A DNA stretch of 47,184 nucleotides, from the NCBI GenBank assembly GCA_031272885.1, contig JAISSX010000018.1:1-47184 (forward strand). Direction: 5' to 3'. The position numbers and the translations under genes are program-made. Each line of letters opens with the position of its first letter. Within the stretch, counting starts at the first letter, position 1. The stretch comes from Bifidobacteriaceae bacterium. Lineage in GTDB: Bacteria; Actinomycetota; Actinomycetes; Actinomycetales; WQXJ01. The notes beneath the pieces are model-generated. The model was not told where the DNA came from and made no database searches. It saw nothing but the letters and a program-made list of their open reading frames with translations. Positions 16,383 to 25,315 of this stretch are shown one piece after another.

Positions 16383-17992
16383 CAGTCCAGATAGTCCCGC
16401 AGCACCTGTGAACGGCTAGGGTGACGCAGCTTCGACATGGTCTTGGATTCGATCTGCCGGATGCGCTCACGGGTCACGTTGTAGACCTTGCCGATCTCGT
16501 CCAGCGTCTTGGGCTGGCCGTCCATCAGGCCGAAGCGCATCGACACCACACCGGCCTCGCGTTCGGACAAGGTGTCCAGCACGGCGTGGAGTTGCTCCTG
16601 CAGCAGGGTGAAGCTGACAGCGTCGGCTGGCACCACGGCTTCGGAGTCCTCGATCAGGTCGCCGAACTCGCTGTCGCCGTCTTCGCCCAGGGGCGTGTGC
16701 AGGGAGATCGGCTCGCGGCCATACTTCTGCACTTCCACCACCTTCTCGGGTGTCATGTCAAGTTCGCGGCCCAACTCTTCGGGCGTTGGCTCGCGGCCAA
16801 GGTCCTGCAGCATCTGTCGCTGCACGCGGGCCAGCTTGTTGATCACTTCCACCATATGGACGGGGATGCGGATGGTCCGGGCCTGGTCGGCCATGGCCCG
16901 GGTGATGGCCTGCCTGATCCACCAGGTGGCGTAGGTGGAGAACTTGTAGCCCTTGGTGTAGTCGAACTTCTCCACCGCCCGGATTAGACCCAGGTTGCCT
17001 TCTTGGATCAGGTCCAGGAACAGCATGCCGCGGCCGGTGTAGCGCTTGGCCAGCGACACCACCAGACGCAGGTTGGCCTCAAGCAGGTGGTTCTTGGCTC
17101 GCCGGCCGTCGTGCGCCAGCCACTCCAGTTCGCGCCGCAGCTTCGGGTCCAGGTCAGGTTCGGTGGATAGTTTCTCTTCCGCGAACAGCCCGGCTTCGAT
17201 CCGCTTGGCCAGCTCCACCTCTTGTTCGGCGTTGAGCAGGGCCACCTTGCCGATCTGCTTCAGGTAGTCCTTGACCGGATCGGCCGTGGCGCCGGCCACC
17301 TGCACTTGTTGGGCAGGGGCATCGTCGTCGTCCGCGTCCGAGTAGACGAAGCCGCCTTCATCGGCGTCGTCTTCGGCCAAATCGACCGGCTCTTCCTCAG
17401 CCAGCTCCTCCAGGGGCACGTCTTCGTCCAACCCGTCTGGGTCACCGCCGGCGCTCTTCGCCGCCGCCTTCGGCTTGGCCTCGGCCTGGGCCGCTGGAGC
17501 CTTGGCCCGCGAGGTCCGCTTCTTGGCTGCCGGGACTTCGGCCTCAGCCTCAGCCTTAGGTTCAGGTGCGGCCTCGGCTGCCACTTCGGCCTGGGCCGCC
17601 GCCGCCTTGGCTCGTGACGGCCGCTTCTTCTTCGGGGCCGCTGTCTCCGCGGCCTCCGACGCTACCTCCGCCGCCGCTTCGGCTTTGGCCGCCGCCTCGG
17701 CCGCCCGGGCGGCCACCGCCGCCTTCGACCTGGATGGGCGCTGTCGCTTTGGTGCCTCGGCTGCGGCCTGGGCTTGAGGTTCGGCCGGCGCTTCGGCCGG
17801 CGCCGCCTTCTTGGCGCGGGACGGCCGCGTCTTCTTCGGGGCCGGTTCGGCCACCGCCTCCGACGTTACCTCTGCCGCCGCCAGGGCCACGGTCGCAGCT
17901 TCTGGGGCCGACACAGCCGCCGCCTTCTTCGCCGCCGGCTTCTTCTTGGGTGCCGCTGTCTTCGCGGGCGAGCTCTTCACAGCCGTTGCCAC
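16382..17992 (-). CDS. sigA: Primary RNA polymerase sigma factor (sigma-70, SigA/HrdB)
   Basis: This is the main sigma factor, directing RNA polymerase to housekeeping promoters. From about residue 238 all sigma-70 regions are readable: 1.2 ([17 protein letters not shown]), 2.1-2.4 ([19 protein letters not shown], then [19 protein letters not shown]), 3.0 ([13 protein letters not shown]) and 4.2 ([19 protein letters not shown]). Before this lies a long Ala/Lys/Glu-rich tail with four basic repeats of the type KK-x-RPSRAK (about 54, 83, 122, 158) and an acidic patch (about 195-235). The GTG at 17992 is chosen after a GAGAG stretch; TTG one codon upstream is possible. A TATAAT lies about 107 nt upstream. 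Confidence 0.96.
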   Translation of the reverse strand: MATAVKSSPAKTAAPKKKPAAKKAAAVSAPEAATVALAAAEVTSEAVAEPAPKKTRPSRAKKAAPAEAPAEPQAQAAAEAPKRQRPSRSKAAVAARAAEAAAKAEAAAEVASEAAETAAPKKKRPSRAKAAAAQAEVAAEAAPEPKAEAEAEVPAAKKRTSRAKAPAAQAEAKPKAAAKSAGGDPDGLDEDVPLEELAEEEPVDLAEDDADEGGFVYSDADDDDAPAQQVQVAGATADPVKDYLKQIGKVALLNAEQEVELAKRIEAGLFAEEKLSTEPDLDPKLRRELEWLAHDGRRAKNHLLEANLRLVVSLAKRYTGRGMLFLDLIQEGNLGLIRAVEKFDYTKGYKFSTYATWWIRQAITRAMADQARTIRIPVHMVEVINKLARVQRQMLQDLGREPTPEELGRELDMTPEKVVEVQKYGREPISLHTPLGEDGDSEFGDLIEDSEAVVPADAVSFTLLQEQLHAVLDTLSEREAGVVSMRFGLMDGQPKTLDEIGKVYNVTRERIRQIESKTMSKLRHPSRSQVLRDYLD

Positions 17993-18098
17993 CAAGTTCT
18001 CTCTTTCTAGCCCAGGGGGCCCAGCGGCTCAACGGGCATGGCCAACCACCCTGATGGGTCTGATTGGGACTGCCGCGAGCACGGACTTCTTGCGCAGA

Positions 18099-18104
18099 AT
18101 TATA
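18099..18104 (-). promoter_or_regulatory. Putative sigA promoter -10 (TATAAT)
   Basis: A perfect TATAAT reads on the minus strand inside the 130-nt gap between the ABC ATPase gene and sigA. It would start transcription near 18092, leaving a leader of about 100 nt. At a 17-nt spacing the -35 position (ATAGTT) is poor. A perfect -10 is rare in DNA of this GC content. Confidence 0.55.
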
Positions 18105-18122
18105 ACCAGAGCCGCTCCCCAA

Positions 18123-18908
18123 CTATTCCAACGCCATCGCCGTCCAACGTGCTCCCACCCGTTCTACCTGCAGTTTTACTCCAAAAGCGGCCGTCAAATT
18201 GGCCTCGGTCAGCACCGTGTCCAACGATCCTTGGCTGGTCACCCGCCCGTCCCGCATCAGCGCCGCGTGAGTGAAGCCCGGCGGGATCTCCTCAAGGTGG
18301 TGCGTCACCAGCACCAACACAGGTGACCTGGGGTCCGAAGCCAACTCCGCCAGTGCAGCCACCAGTTCCTCGCGTCCGCCCAGGTCAAGCCCGGCCGAGG
18401 GCTCGTCCAGCAGCAGCACCTCCGGATCGGCCATCAGGGCGCGGGCAATCTGCACCCGCTTGCGTTCGCCCTCGGACAGGGTGCCGAACACCCGGCCGGC
18501 CAGGCCACCCACGCCAAAGGCCGCCAACAGCGCGTAGGCCCGCTCGACATCGGCCTCGTCGTAGGCTTCCCGCCACCGGCCGGTATAGCCGTACGCGCCG
18601 GTCAACACGACATCGGCCACTACCTCGCCTTCCGGGATGAACGCCGCCAAGGCGGCCGAAGCCAGTCCCAACCGGGGCCGCAACTCGAACACGTCCACCC
18701 GGCCCAGCTTCTCCCCCAACACCCAAGCGTGGCCGCTAGACGGGTGCAGCCGAGCAGCCGCCATCTGGATCAGCGTGGTCTTACCGGCACCGTTGGGTCC
18801 GAGCAGCGCCCAATGCTGGCCCTCTTCAATGACTAGGTTGATGCCGTCCAGGATCTGTTTGGTGCCACGCCTCAAGGTGACATCCTTGAGGCGCAAGACT
18901 TCAGCCAC
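18123..18908 (-). CDS. Stand-alone ABC transporter ATP-binding protein
   Basis: This 261-residue single ATPase domain has Walker A GPNGAGKTT (about 38-46), signature LSEGERKRV, Walker B VLLLDEPSAGLD and the switch His in VTHHLEE. No permease gene is adjacent, so the partner is unknown. The domain resembles the YlmA/ModF-like soluble ABC ATPases often found beside glycogen genes in actinobacteria. GTG at 18908 overlaps the glgA stop by 8 nt, so the two are co-translated. It ends 131 nt before the sigA start. Confidence 0.85.
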   Translation of the reverse strand: MAEVLRLKDVTLRRGTKQILDGINLVIEEGQHWALLGPNGAGKTTLIQMAAARLHPSSGHAWVLGEKLGRVDVFELRPRLGLASAALAAFIPEGEVVADVVLTGAYGYTGRWREAYDEADVERAYALLAAFGVGGLAGRVFGTLSEGERKRVQIARALMADPEVLLLDEPSAGLDLGGREELVAALAELASDPRSPVLVLVTHHLEEIPPGFTHAALMRDGRVTSQGSLDTVLTEANLTAAFGVKLQVERVGARWTAMALE

Positions 18909-20118
18909 CCAGCACCTGCCGGTAGACGGCAATGGTCCGTTGCCCGATGGCGTCCCAACTGAAGTGGGTTACGGCCCGTTCACGCGCAGCCGCTCCGAAA
19001 CGTTCCAGCCGCGCTGGATCCGCCAGGGCCTGGTTGAAGGCCGCCGCCAGGTCACCCACAAACTTGTCCGGGTCCAGCGGCGTGCCAGAGCCGTCTTGCA
19101 CCTGCTCGATGGGCACCAGCCAGCCCGTCACGCCATCGTCCACCACTTCCGGAATCCCGCCCGTCGCCGTGGCCACCACTGGGATGCCGGCGGCCATTGC
19201 CTCAAGGTTGACAATGCCCAAAGGTTCGTAGATGGACGGGCAGGCGAACACCGAAGCACTGGACAAGATGGCGTTCAGTTGCGGCTGCGGCAGCATCTCT
19301 TCGATCCAGATGACGCCGCCCCGGCTCTGGCTGAGTTGCTCCACCAGGCCGCGCACCTCGGCCGCAATCTCGGGAGTGTCGGGCGCGCCGGCGCACAACA
19401 CCACCTGGGCGGCCGGGTCTACCTGGTCAAGGGCCCGCAGGAAATACGGCAGGCCCTTCTGGCGGGTAATGCGGCCCACGAACACGATGGTGGGACGGCT
19501 GGGGTCGATGCCGTACTGCTGGGCGATGGCGCCGGCCGCCGCCCCGCGGATGGGGCGCCACTTGTCGAGGTCGATGCCGTTGTGCACCACGTGCACCTTG
19601 GCTGGGTCGACCGCCGGGTAGGCCTTCAGGATGTCGGCCCGCATGCCGGCCGAGACAGCGATGATGCCGGCCGCCGCCTCGTAGGCCGTCTTCTCGGCCC
19701 AACTGGACAGTTTGTAACCGCCACCCAACTGTTCTGCCTTCCAAGGCCGCAACGGCTCCAGCGAGTGGGCGGACAGGACATGGGGCACGCCGTGCAACAG
19801 GGAGGCCAGGTGGCCGGCCAGGTTGGCGTACCAAGTGTGTGAATGCACCAAGTCGGTGCCGGCCGCCCCAGCCGCCATTTGCAGGTCAACCTCAAACGTC
19901 ACCAAAGCGGGGTTGCCGAACTGTTCCGCCGGCGGTGAAGTGTATCCGGTCACACCTGGCATGCCTTCGCGGGGGCCGTCGAAGCAGTGCACGCGGACGT
20001 CAAGGTGCTGGCGCAGCACCTTGGACAGTTCTTCCACGTGCACGCCAGCGCCGCCGTAGACGTGTGGGGGGTATTCACGGGTCAACAGGTCAACGCGAAA
20101 ACTGCTCATTTCAGCCAC
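18901..20118 (-). CDS. glgA: Glycogen synthase-type glycosyltransferase (GlgA/GlgM)
   Basis: This 405-residue GT4 glycosyltransferase (GT-B fold) begins RVDLLTREYPPHVYGGAGVHV, with a glycine-rich donor loop. The C-terminal half has FVGRITRQKG and the nucleotide-sugar motif SIYEPLGIVNLEAMAAG (E-x7-E). Actinobacterial members (Rv1212c type) use ADP-glucose to make maltose-1-phosphate (GlgM) for the GlgE alpha-glucan pathway, or extend glycogen; the two activities cannot be told apart here. It is divergent from glgC, which makes ADP-glucose. The start is GTG at 20118 (TAGCCT 6 nt upstream, leaderless-like) or ATG at 20109 (AGAGGGGTG upstream). Confidence 0.9.
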   Translation of the reverse strand: MAEMSSFRVDLLTREYPPHVYGGAGVHVEELSKVLRQHLDVRVHCFDGPREGMPGVTGYTSPPAEQFGNPALVTFEVDLQMAAGAAGTDLVHSHTWYANLAGHLASLLHGVPHVLSAHSLEPLRPWKAEQLGGGYKLSSWAEKTAYEAAAGIIAVSAGMRADILKAYPAVDPAKVHVVHNGIDLDKWRPIRGAAAGAIAQQYGIDPSRPTIVFVGRITRQKGLPYFLRALDQVDPAAQVVLCAGAPDTPEIAAEVRGLVEQLSQSRGGVIWIEEMLPQPQLNAILSSASVFACPSIYEPLGIVNLEAMAAGIPVVATATGGIPEVVDDGVTGWLVPIEQVQDGSGTPLDPDKFVGDLAAAFNQALADPARLERFGAAARERAVTHFSWDAIGQRTIAVYRQVLGG

Positions 20119-20124
20119 CCCTCT

Positions 20125-20130
20125 AGGCTA
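20125..20130 (-). promoter_or_regulatory. Putative -10 hexamer (TAGCCT) for glgA
   Basis: On the minus strand TAGCCT is followed by AGAGGG and the GTG at 20118. This could be a leaderless promoter for that GTG. The AGAGGGG could instead serve as a ribosome-binding site for ATG 20109, so the reading is ambiguous. Confidence 0.35.
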
Positions 20131-20161
20131 TCCGGCCTGGCTCTCCTTGTCCTGCCGCAGG

Positions 20162-20167
20162 TAAAGT
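20162..20167 (+). promoter_or_regulatory. Putative -10 hexamer (TAAAGT) for glgC
   Basis: TAAAGT, then 7 nt, then the glgC ATG at 20175, with no ribosome-binding site between. It lies in the 56-nt divergent glgA/glgC gap, so both genes probably start from back-to-back leaderless promoters. Confidence 0.42.
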
Positions 20168-20174
20168 CTTGGTC

Positions 20175-21416
20175 ATGGCGAATCCTAAGGTTCTCTCGAT
20201 CATTCTGGCTGGTGGCGAAGGCAAGCGCCTGATGCCGTTGACACGGGATCGAGCCAAGCCGGCGGTTCCTTTCGGCGGCATCTACCGCCTGATCGATTTT
20301 CCACTGTCCAACCTGGTCAACTCCGGCTACCGCCAGATCGTGGTCTTGACCCAGTACAAGTCGCACTCCCTTGACCGCCACATCGCTGCCACCTGGCGTC
20401 TTTCCCCGCTGTTGCACCACTATGTGGCGCCCGTCCCAGCCCAGCAGCGCAAGGGCAAGAACTGGTTCCTCGGTTCGGCGGACGCCATCTACCAGTCGCT
20501 CAACCTGATGGAAGACGACAAACCCGACATCGTCGTTGTGGTCGGAGCGGACCACGTCTACCGGATGGACTTCTCCCAGATGGTGGAGCAACACATCGAG
20601 TCCGGGGCGGAGCTGACCGTGGCCGGTATCCGCCAGCCGCTCAGCCTGGCCGACCAGTTTGGCGTCATTGAGGCCGATGCCGACCACCCGGGCCTGATCA
20701 AGGCCTTCCGCGAGAAGCCCAAGGACGCCGCCGGCCTGCCCGACGACCCGAACGCGGTACTCGCCTCGATGGGCAACTACGTCTTCAACGCGGACGCCCT
20801 GATCGATGCCGTCCAGGAAGACGCCGAAAAGGTCACCAGCCGCCACGACATGGGGGGCGACATCGTGCCCGCCTTCGTGGCGGACGGCCAGGCGGCCTTC
20901 TACGACTTCCGGGACAACGAAGTGCCAGGCGCCAATGAACGCGACCGGGCCTACTGGCGCGATGTGGGCACCCTGGACGTCTACTACGACGCCCACATGG
21001 ACCTGATCTCCACCGTGCCGGTGTTCAACCTATACAACCGGACCTGGCAGATCTATGGCGGCCCCTCTGGGCTGCCACCGGCCAAGTTCACGCACGCCGA
21101 ACCGGGCCGCCTAGGCCACGCCTCGCGTTCGCTGGTGTCACCGGGCGTCATCTGTTCCGGCGCCACCATCTACAGTTCAGTCATCTCGCCGGACGTCCAC
21201 CTGCACTCTTGGGCGCAGGTCAGCGAGTCCGTGGTACTGGACGGTTGCAACATCCGCCGCCACGCCCAAGTTCACAAGGCCATCCTGGACAAGAACGTCC
21301 TGGTGGGCGAGCATGCCACCGTGGGCATTGACCATGAACTGGACCGCTCGCGCGGCTTCGAGGTCACGCCCGGCGGCGTCACCGTGGTACCCAAGGGAAC
21401 GGTTGTGGAGGCGTGA
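20175..21416 (+). CDS. glgC: Glucose-1-phosphate adenylyltransferase (ADP-glucose pyrophosphorylase)
   Basis: This 413-residue enzyme makes ADP-glucose from ATP and glucose-1-phosphate, the committed step of glycogen/alpha-glucan synthesis. The N-terminal nucleotidyltransferase motif [20 protein letters not shown], the [10 protein letters not shown] strand, the catalytic GADHVYRMD and the glucose-1-phosphate site region FREKPKD are all present. The C-terminal third is a left-handed beta-helix ([20 protein letters not shown], quoted in part). It diverges from glgA and overlaps DUF1015 downstream (GTGA). The family is allosterically regulated by sugar phosphates; effector sites cannot be assigned by eye. 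Confidence 0.96.
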   Translation: MANPKVLSIILAGGEGKRLMPLTRDRAKPAVPFGGIYRLIDFPLSNLVNSGYRQIVVLTQYKSHSLDRHIAATWRLSPLLHHYVAPVPAQQRKGKNWFLGSADAIYQSLNLMEDDKPDIVVVVGADHVYRMDFSQMVEQHIESGAELTVAGIRQPLSLADQFGVIEADADHPGLIKAFREKPKDAAGLPDDPNAVLASMGNYVFNADALIDAVQEDAEKVTSRHDMGGDIVPAFVADGQAAFYDFRDNEVPGANERDRAYWRDVGTLDVYYDAHMDLISTVPVFNLYNRTWQIYGGPSGLPPAKFTHAEPGRLGHASRSLVSPGVICSGATIYSSVISPDVHLHSWAQVSESVVLDGCNIRRHAQVHKAILDKNVLVGEHATVGIDHELDRSRGFEVTPGGVTVVPKGTVVEA

Positions 21417-22666
21417 AGTTCCGTCCCTTCCGGGCCATCCGGCCCCGCGACGGCGAAGCGGCCGCCAGAGTCGCCGCGTTGCCCTATGACGTCATGACGG
21501 CCGCCGAGGCCCGCGCCATGGTGGCAGACAAACCCGATTCATTCCTGCATGTGGACAAGGCTGAAATCGACCTGGACCCCGCCATCGACCCTTACTCCGA
21601 CCAGGTCTACCAGCAGGCCGCCGCCAACCTGGCCGACCTCCAACGCCGCGGCCGCCTGATCCGCGACCCGCAGCCCACCTATTACCTCTACCAACTCACC
21701 ATGGACGGGCGCACCCAGACCGGCCTGGTTGGCTGTGCCTCGGTCGATGACTATCTGGACGGCGCCATCAAGAAGCACGAACTGACCCGGGCGGACAAGG
21801 AAGAGGACCGCGTCCGCCACGTCGACACCCTGAACGCCAACACCGGCCCGATCTTTCTGGCCCAGCGCCCCGACCCGGACCTGGACACCCTGGTGCAGGC
21901 CTGGCTGGCCAACCACCCGCCCGTCTACGACTTCATGGCCGACAGCGGCGTGCGGCACACCGTCTTCCGGGTCGGTGATCCGGCCACGGTTGAACGCATC
22001 ACCGCCCTGTTCCAGCAGGTCCCGGCCCTCTACATCGCGGACGGGCACCACCGCTGCGCCTCGGCCGTGCGGGTGGCTGGGCTACGCCGCGACGCCCACC
22101 CGGGCTACGGCGGCGACGAAGAGTTCAACTTCTTCCTGGCCGTGGTCTTCCCCTCCAACCAGCTGCACATCATGGACTACAACCGGGTAGTGGCTGACCT
22201 CAATGGCTTGTCGGTGCCGGGCTTCCTGGCCGCCGCCCGGGAGCGTTTCGACGTCACGGTGCCCGATGACGCCCAGGCGCCCTTCCGCCCCACGGCACCC
22301 CACCAGTTCGGCCTCTACGTCGATGGCACCTGGTCTGCCCTGACCGCCAAGCCCGGCTGGATCGACGAAGCCGACCCGGTGGGCCGGTTGGACGCCATCG
22401 TGCTCCAAGACGGCCTACTGGGGCCCGTCCTCGGCATCGGCGACCCGCGCACCGACAAACGCATCGACTTCGTGGGCGGCATTCGCGGCCTGGCCGAACT
22501 GTCGCGCCGGGTCGACACGGCCGGTGATGGGGCCGCCTTCGCCCTGACGCCCGTCCGGATGGACGACCTGTTGGCGGTGGCCGATGCCGGGCGCATCATG
22601 CCGCCCAAATCGACCTGGTTCGAGCCCAAGCTACTGAGTGGGCTGTTCATTCACGAGTTGGCCTAA
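21413..22666 (+). CDS. DUF1015 family protein
   Basis: This 417-residue cytosolic protein begins [27 protein letters not shown], the standard DUF1015 opening. Its conserved features are [18 protein letters not shown] (about 122-139), [12 protein letters not shown] (about 207-218) and an ending with [10 protein letters not shown]-like [15 protein letters not shown]. The clustered basic and His residues look like an active site, and kinase-like chemistry has been proposed for some DUF1015 members, but I assign no reaction. GTG start overlaps the glgC stop. It sits between glgC and ppgK, suggesting one transcript with sugar-phosphate genes. Confidence 0.88.
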   Translation: MKFRPFRAIRPRDGEAAARVAALPYDVMTAAEARAMVADKPDSFLHVDKAEIDLDPAIDPYSDQVYQQAAANLADLQRRGRLIRDPQPTYYLYQLTMDGRTQTGLVGCASVDDYLDGAIKKHELTRADKEEDRVRHVDTLNANTGPIFLAQRPDPDLDTLVQAWLANHPPVYDFMADSGVRHTVFRVGDPATVERITALFQQVPALYIADGHHRCASAVRVAGLRRDAHPGYGGDEEFNFFLAVVFPSNQLHIMDYNRVVADLNGLSVPGFLAAARERFDVTVPDDAQAPFRPTAPHQFGLYVDGTWSALTAKPGWIDEADPVGRLDAIVLQDGLLGPVLGIGDPRTDKRIDFVGGIRGLAELSRRVDTAGDGAAFALTPVRMDDLLAVADAGRIMPPKSTWFEPKLLSGLFIHELA

Positions 22667-22698
22667 GAGCAGTTCAAGAAGCACAAAGGAGACAAGCT

Positions 22699-23469
22699 GT
22701 GACCACCAAGATCGCGTTCGGCGTTGACGTGGGCGGTTCGGGCATAAAAGGCGCACCGGTCGATCTGGCCACCGGCGACCTGGCCGATGACCGCTTCAAG
22801 ATCGCCACGCCCCAGCCCTCAACCCCCGACGCGGTGGTGGACGTCATCTGCGAACTGCTGGACCACTTCTCACTGCCGGTGACGGTCCCCGTGGGGGTGG
22901 CCTTCCCGGCCCCCATCATCGACGGCCAGGTGCCGTGGATCGCCAACCTGGACCAGTCTTGGACCGGGGTCAACCTGGGTGAGGCCGTCCAGGCCGGCAC
23001 CGGCCGCCACTGCACGGTGGTCAACGACGCCGATGCCGCCGGTTACGCCGAGGTCATGTACGGCGCCGCCAAGGGTCACATGGGCACGGTCGCCATTTTC
23101 ACGCTCGGTACGGGCATCGGCTCGGCCCTCGTCACCGGGGGCCGCCTGTGGCCTAACAGCGAACTGGGCCACATCACGCTGCCCAAGGGCGACGCCGAAA
23201 AGTGGACGGCCGCCTCGATCAAGGACAAGGAAGGTCTCACCTACCCGCAGTGGGCCAAGCGCCTCCAGGTCTACTTCGACGAGATCGAGAAGCTGTTCTC
23301 GCCCGACCTGATCGTGGTGGGCGGCGGCGTCTCGAGGAAGCACGAGAAATTCCTGCCGCTGCTCAAGCTGCGCCCGCCGATCATCCCGGCCGAACTACGC
23401 AACACGGCCGGCATTGTGGGCGCGGCCGTGCTGGCGGCCCAGGAGTCGGGTTTGCTCAAGCGGCTGTAG
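22699..23469 (+). CDS. ppgK: Polyphosphate glucokinase
   Basis: This 256-residue ROK-fold kinase phosphorylates glucose with inorganic polyphosphate (and usually ATP). The phosphate-binding loop FGVDVGGSGIKGAPVDL, the NDADAAGYAEVMYG sugar-binding region, GTGIGSALVTGG and the GHITLPKGDAEKWTA segment are typical of actinobacterial PPGK. GTG at 22699 has a clear AAAGGAG ribosome-binding site. It follows DUF1015 after 32 nt, so it is probably in the glgC operon. In mycobacteria ppgK lies between suhB and sigA; here it has moved next to glycogen genes. Confidence 0.93.
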   Translation: MTTKIAFGVDVGGSGIKGAPVDLATGDLADDRFKIATPQPSTPDAVVDVICELLDHFSLPVTVPVGVAFPAPIIDGQVPWIANLDQSWTGVNLGEAVQAGTGRHCTVVNDADAAGYAEVMYGAAKGHMGTVAIFTLGTGIGSALVTGGRLWPNSELGHITLPKGDAEKWTAASIKDKEGLTYPQWAKRLQVYFDEIEKLFSPDLIVVGGGVSRKHEKFLPLLKLRPPIIPAELRNTAGIVGAAVLAAQESGLLKRL

Positions 23470-23765
23470 GTCTCCGCCCGGGCGCCGGGTGGGGTGACGC
23501 CCTCCATCGTCACTCCACCCGGCGTCAGGCCCGCCACCTTCAGCGCCTGGGTGATCCCCTCGACCAGGCCAACATTGGTGGCGTCCGACGAAGCGGCTCC
23601 GGCGCCATCCGGCGCCAACAGCAGGCCCAGCAACACCAAACCGCCGGCCACCAGGCTGGCCACCAAGCGGCGTCGCGCCGCCCGGCCGAACCGGTAGCCG
23701 TACATCAGCGGCTGCCCATAGGACAGGTCCCCCCGGCTGATCGTCTGATAGTGCATCGGGCACAT
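23271..23765 (-). CDS. Possible small secreted protein, probably 3'-truncated
   Basis: The ATG at 23765 follows two good ribosome-binding stretches (AGGAGG and GAGG). The first about 60 residues look like a real signal peptide: RFGRAARRRLVASLVAGG, then a Leu-rich core and APDGAGA as a cleavage region. The following DATNVGLVEGITQALKVAG is plausible. After about residue 100 the frame runs through the ppgK hairpin and 199 nt of ppgK antisense, which looks like run-on rather than protein. I do not recognise a family. The likeliest reading is the 5' fragment of a secreted-protein gene whose end was lost; a short real protein is also possible. Confidence 0.4.
   Translation of the reverse strand: MCPMHYQTISRGDLSYGQPLMYGYRFGRAARRRLVASLVAGGLVLLGLLLAPDGAGAASSDATNVGLVEGITQALKVAGLTPGGVTMEGVTPPGARAETYSRLSKPDSWAASTAAPTMPAVLRSSAGMIGGRSLSSGRNFSCFLETPPPTTIRSGENSFSISSK
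23484..23523. terminator. Hairpin just after ppgK
   Basis: Bases 23484-23499 (GCCGGGTGGGGTGACG) pair with 23508-23523 with one mismatch in 16 and an 8-nt loop. The hairpin starts 15 nt after the ppgK stop. There is no U-run, as is common for actinobacterial terminators. It probably ends the glgC-DUF1015-ppgK transcript. Confidence 0.6.
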
Positions 23766-23948
23766 CGAGCCGCCTCGCCTCCTAACACGTCTGAGCTTCT
23801 TCGGGGCGAAGCGTTCGCACCATCCTGGCACCAGCGCGGCTCGGTTGAATTAACCCAATTCCGGCGTGCCCGCAGGTCAAGCCCCAATTTGCCGGACCAC
23901 CTGTGAGTGTGATCACCCGAAGTGTCGTCGGTCACAGCCGAGATACCC

Positions 23949-24203
23949 GTTACAGTTGACGGCTCCGTTAGAGTTGACGGCTCCGTTAGAGTTGACGGCT
24001 CCGCGTTACAGGGGACGGGTCCGTGTAACAAGTTGCGGCGTGGCGCCACATGTTACACGGAACCGTCCCCAGTAACGCGGAGCCGTCCCCAGTAACGCGG
24101 AGCCGTCCCCAGTAGCGTGGAACCGTCACCAGTAACGCCGTCACCCCAGTAACGCCGTCGCCCCAGTAACGCGGAACCGTCCCCTGTAACGCGGAACCGT
24201 CCC
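23949..24203. repeat. REP-like array: tandem units plus long palindrome
   Basis: There are three parts. 23949-24002: three 18-bp direct repeats (GTTA-c/g-AGTTGACGGCTCC). 23997-24030 and 24051-24084: a 34-bp inverted repeat with two mismatches and a 20-nt loop containing TGGCGCCA. 24071-24203: seven direct units, mostly 20 bp (AGTAACGCGGAGCCGTCCCC and variants; two are 17 bp). The GGGGACGG...GTTAC core resembles REP sequences that travel with RAYT (IS200-like) transposases in other bacteria, but no transposase gene is here. The array ends 10 nt from the nusB stop. Confidence 0.85.
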
Positions 24204-24213
24204 TGATACGCCC

Positions 24214-24657
24214 CTACAGCAGGGTCTCCTTCAGGTCCGACAGCCGCCCCAACACGCCGGATACGAAATTGGCCGACTTGTCTGTGGACAGCGACCCGGC
24301 CAGGTCAGCGGCGGCCTGCAACACCACCGGATCAGGCACGTCATCCTCCCACACGACCTCGTAGGCGCCCAGGTACAGGATGGCCCGGTCCACCGCCGCC
24401 ATGCGGTCTTGGGTCCAGCCGTGGGAATAGGTATCAAGCCACTCGCCGATTTGCTCGCGGTGTTCCGCCACGCCGCGCACCAGCGCCTCGGTGAAGGCCG
24501 GCACGGGGCCGCCCAGTTCCGGACTGGCCAGGCGTGATTCGAGCAACTCCAACAGGTCAACCCCGCGTTGATCGGCCTCGAACAACAACTCAAGGGCCCG
24601 CTGGCGCGCGGCCGCCCGGCCGCCGCCACCGCTGGCCTGAACTGCTTCAGAGGTCAC
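24214..24657 (-). CDS. nusB: Transcription antitermination protein NusB
   Basis: This 147-residue all-helical RNA-binding protein works with NusE (S10) at boxA in rRNA antitermination. The family pattern is clear: [16 protein letters not shown] at the start, [16 protein letters not shown] in the middle, [18 protein letters not shown], and the ending [16 protein letters not shown] at 24657 overlaps the efp stop (GTGA), the usual efp-nusB coupling. Downstream, only 10 nt separate its stop from the REP-like array, which may affect the mRNA 3' end. Confidence 0.95.
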   Translation of the reverse strand: MTSEAVQASGGGGRAAARQRALELLFEADQRGVDLLELLESRLASPELGGPVPAFTEALVRGVAEHREQIGEWLDTYSHGWTQDRMAAVDRAILYLGAYEVVWEDDVPDPVVLQAAADLAGSLSTDKSANFVSGVLGRLSDLKETLL

Positions 24658-25217
24658 TCGTTGACCCGGCTCAGGTATTCGCCGGTCCGCGTGTCCACCT
24701 TCACCTTGGTGCCCTGTTCCAGGAACAGCGGCACCTGAATCTGGTAGCCGGTTTCGAGGGTGGCGGGCTTGGTGCCGCCGGTCGAACGGTCACCCTGGAG
24801 GCCGGGCTCGGTGTACGTGATCTCAAGGATCACGGCGGCGGGCAGTTCGACGTACAGCGGGGAACCTTCGTGGGTAGCGACGATGGCGTCCTGACCCTCC
24901 AGGAGGAAGTGGGCGGCATCGCCCACCGTCGCCTCCGGCACGTTCAACTGGTCGTAGGTGTCCTTGTCCATGAAGACGAAGGCCTCGCCGTCGCGGTACA
25001 GGTACTGCATGTCGCGCTTGTCCACGGTGGAGGTTTCCACCTTGACGCCGGCGTTGAAGGTTCGGTCTACCACCTTGCCGGTCAGGACGTTCTTCAGTTT
25101 GGTGCGCACAAAGGCGCCGCCCTTGCCGGGCTTGACATGTTGGAACTCGACCACGGTCCACAGTTGGCCGTCCAGGTTGAGGACCAGGCCGTTCTTCAGG
25201 TCATTGGTGGTTGCCAC
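24654..25217 (-). CDS. efp: Translation elongation factor P
   Basis: This 187-residue EF-P binds between the P and E sites and relieves stalling at polyproline. The three-domain layout is complete. The tip loop reads [12 protein letters not shown] (about 29-40), the PGKGG loop that in actinobacteria works without lysine modification. The C-terminal [20 protein letters not shown] and [19 protein letters not shown] (quoted in parts) are canonical. GTG at 25217 follows GGGGAG. It is divergent from the acyl-CoA synthetase gene and coupled to nusB. The mRNA probably starts in the 98-nt divergent gap, where TACACT and TATACG are candidate -10s. Confidence 0.97.
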   Translation of the reverse strand: MATTNDLKNGLVLNLDGQLWTVVEFQHVKPGKGGAFVRTKLKNVLTGKVVDRTFNAGVKVETSTVDKRDMQYLYRDGEAFVFMDKDTYDQLNVPEATVGDAAHFLLEGQDAIVATHEGSPLYVELPAAVILEITYTEPGLQGDRSTGGTKPATLETGYQIQVPLFLEQGTKVKVDTRTGEYLSRVNE

Positions 25218-25302
25218 GAGAATCTCCCCGTCTTTTCGTATATGTGCCTGGCATAGTGTACTAACCGTCTGGCTACGGTTGGGTAGGTTTGGACTCGCGG
25301 CG

Positions 25303-25308
25303 TAGGGT
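25303..25308 (+). promoter_or_regulatory. Putative -10 hexamer (TAGGGT) for acyl-CoA synthetase gene
   Basis: TAGGGT, 7 nt, then GTG at 25316. No ribosome-binding site lies between. It fits the leaderless layout seen at several starts in this window. Confidence 0.42.
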
Positions 25309-25315
25309 CCGGTGC

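Noticed and set aside
17562-18122. Minus-strand frame overlapping the sigA N-terminus and running upstream
   Set aside because: Off-frame relative to sigA, Gly/Arg-rich, and it includes the sigA promoter gap. Shadow of the Ala/Lys-rich tail.
23949-24203. CRISPR array
   Set aside because: Units are contiguous without unique spacers, vary in length from 17 to 20 bp, and no cas genes are nearby. REP-like array is the better reading.
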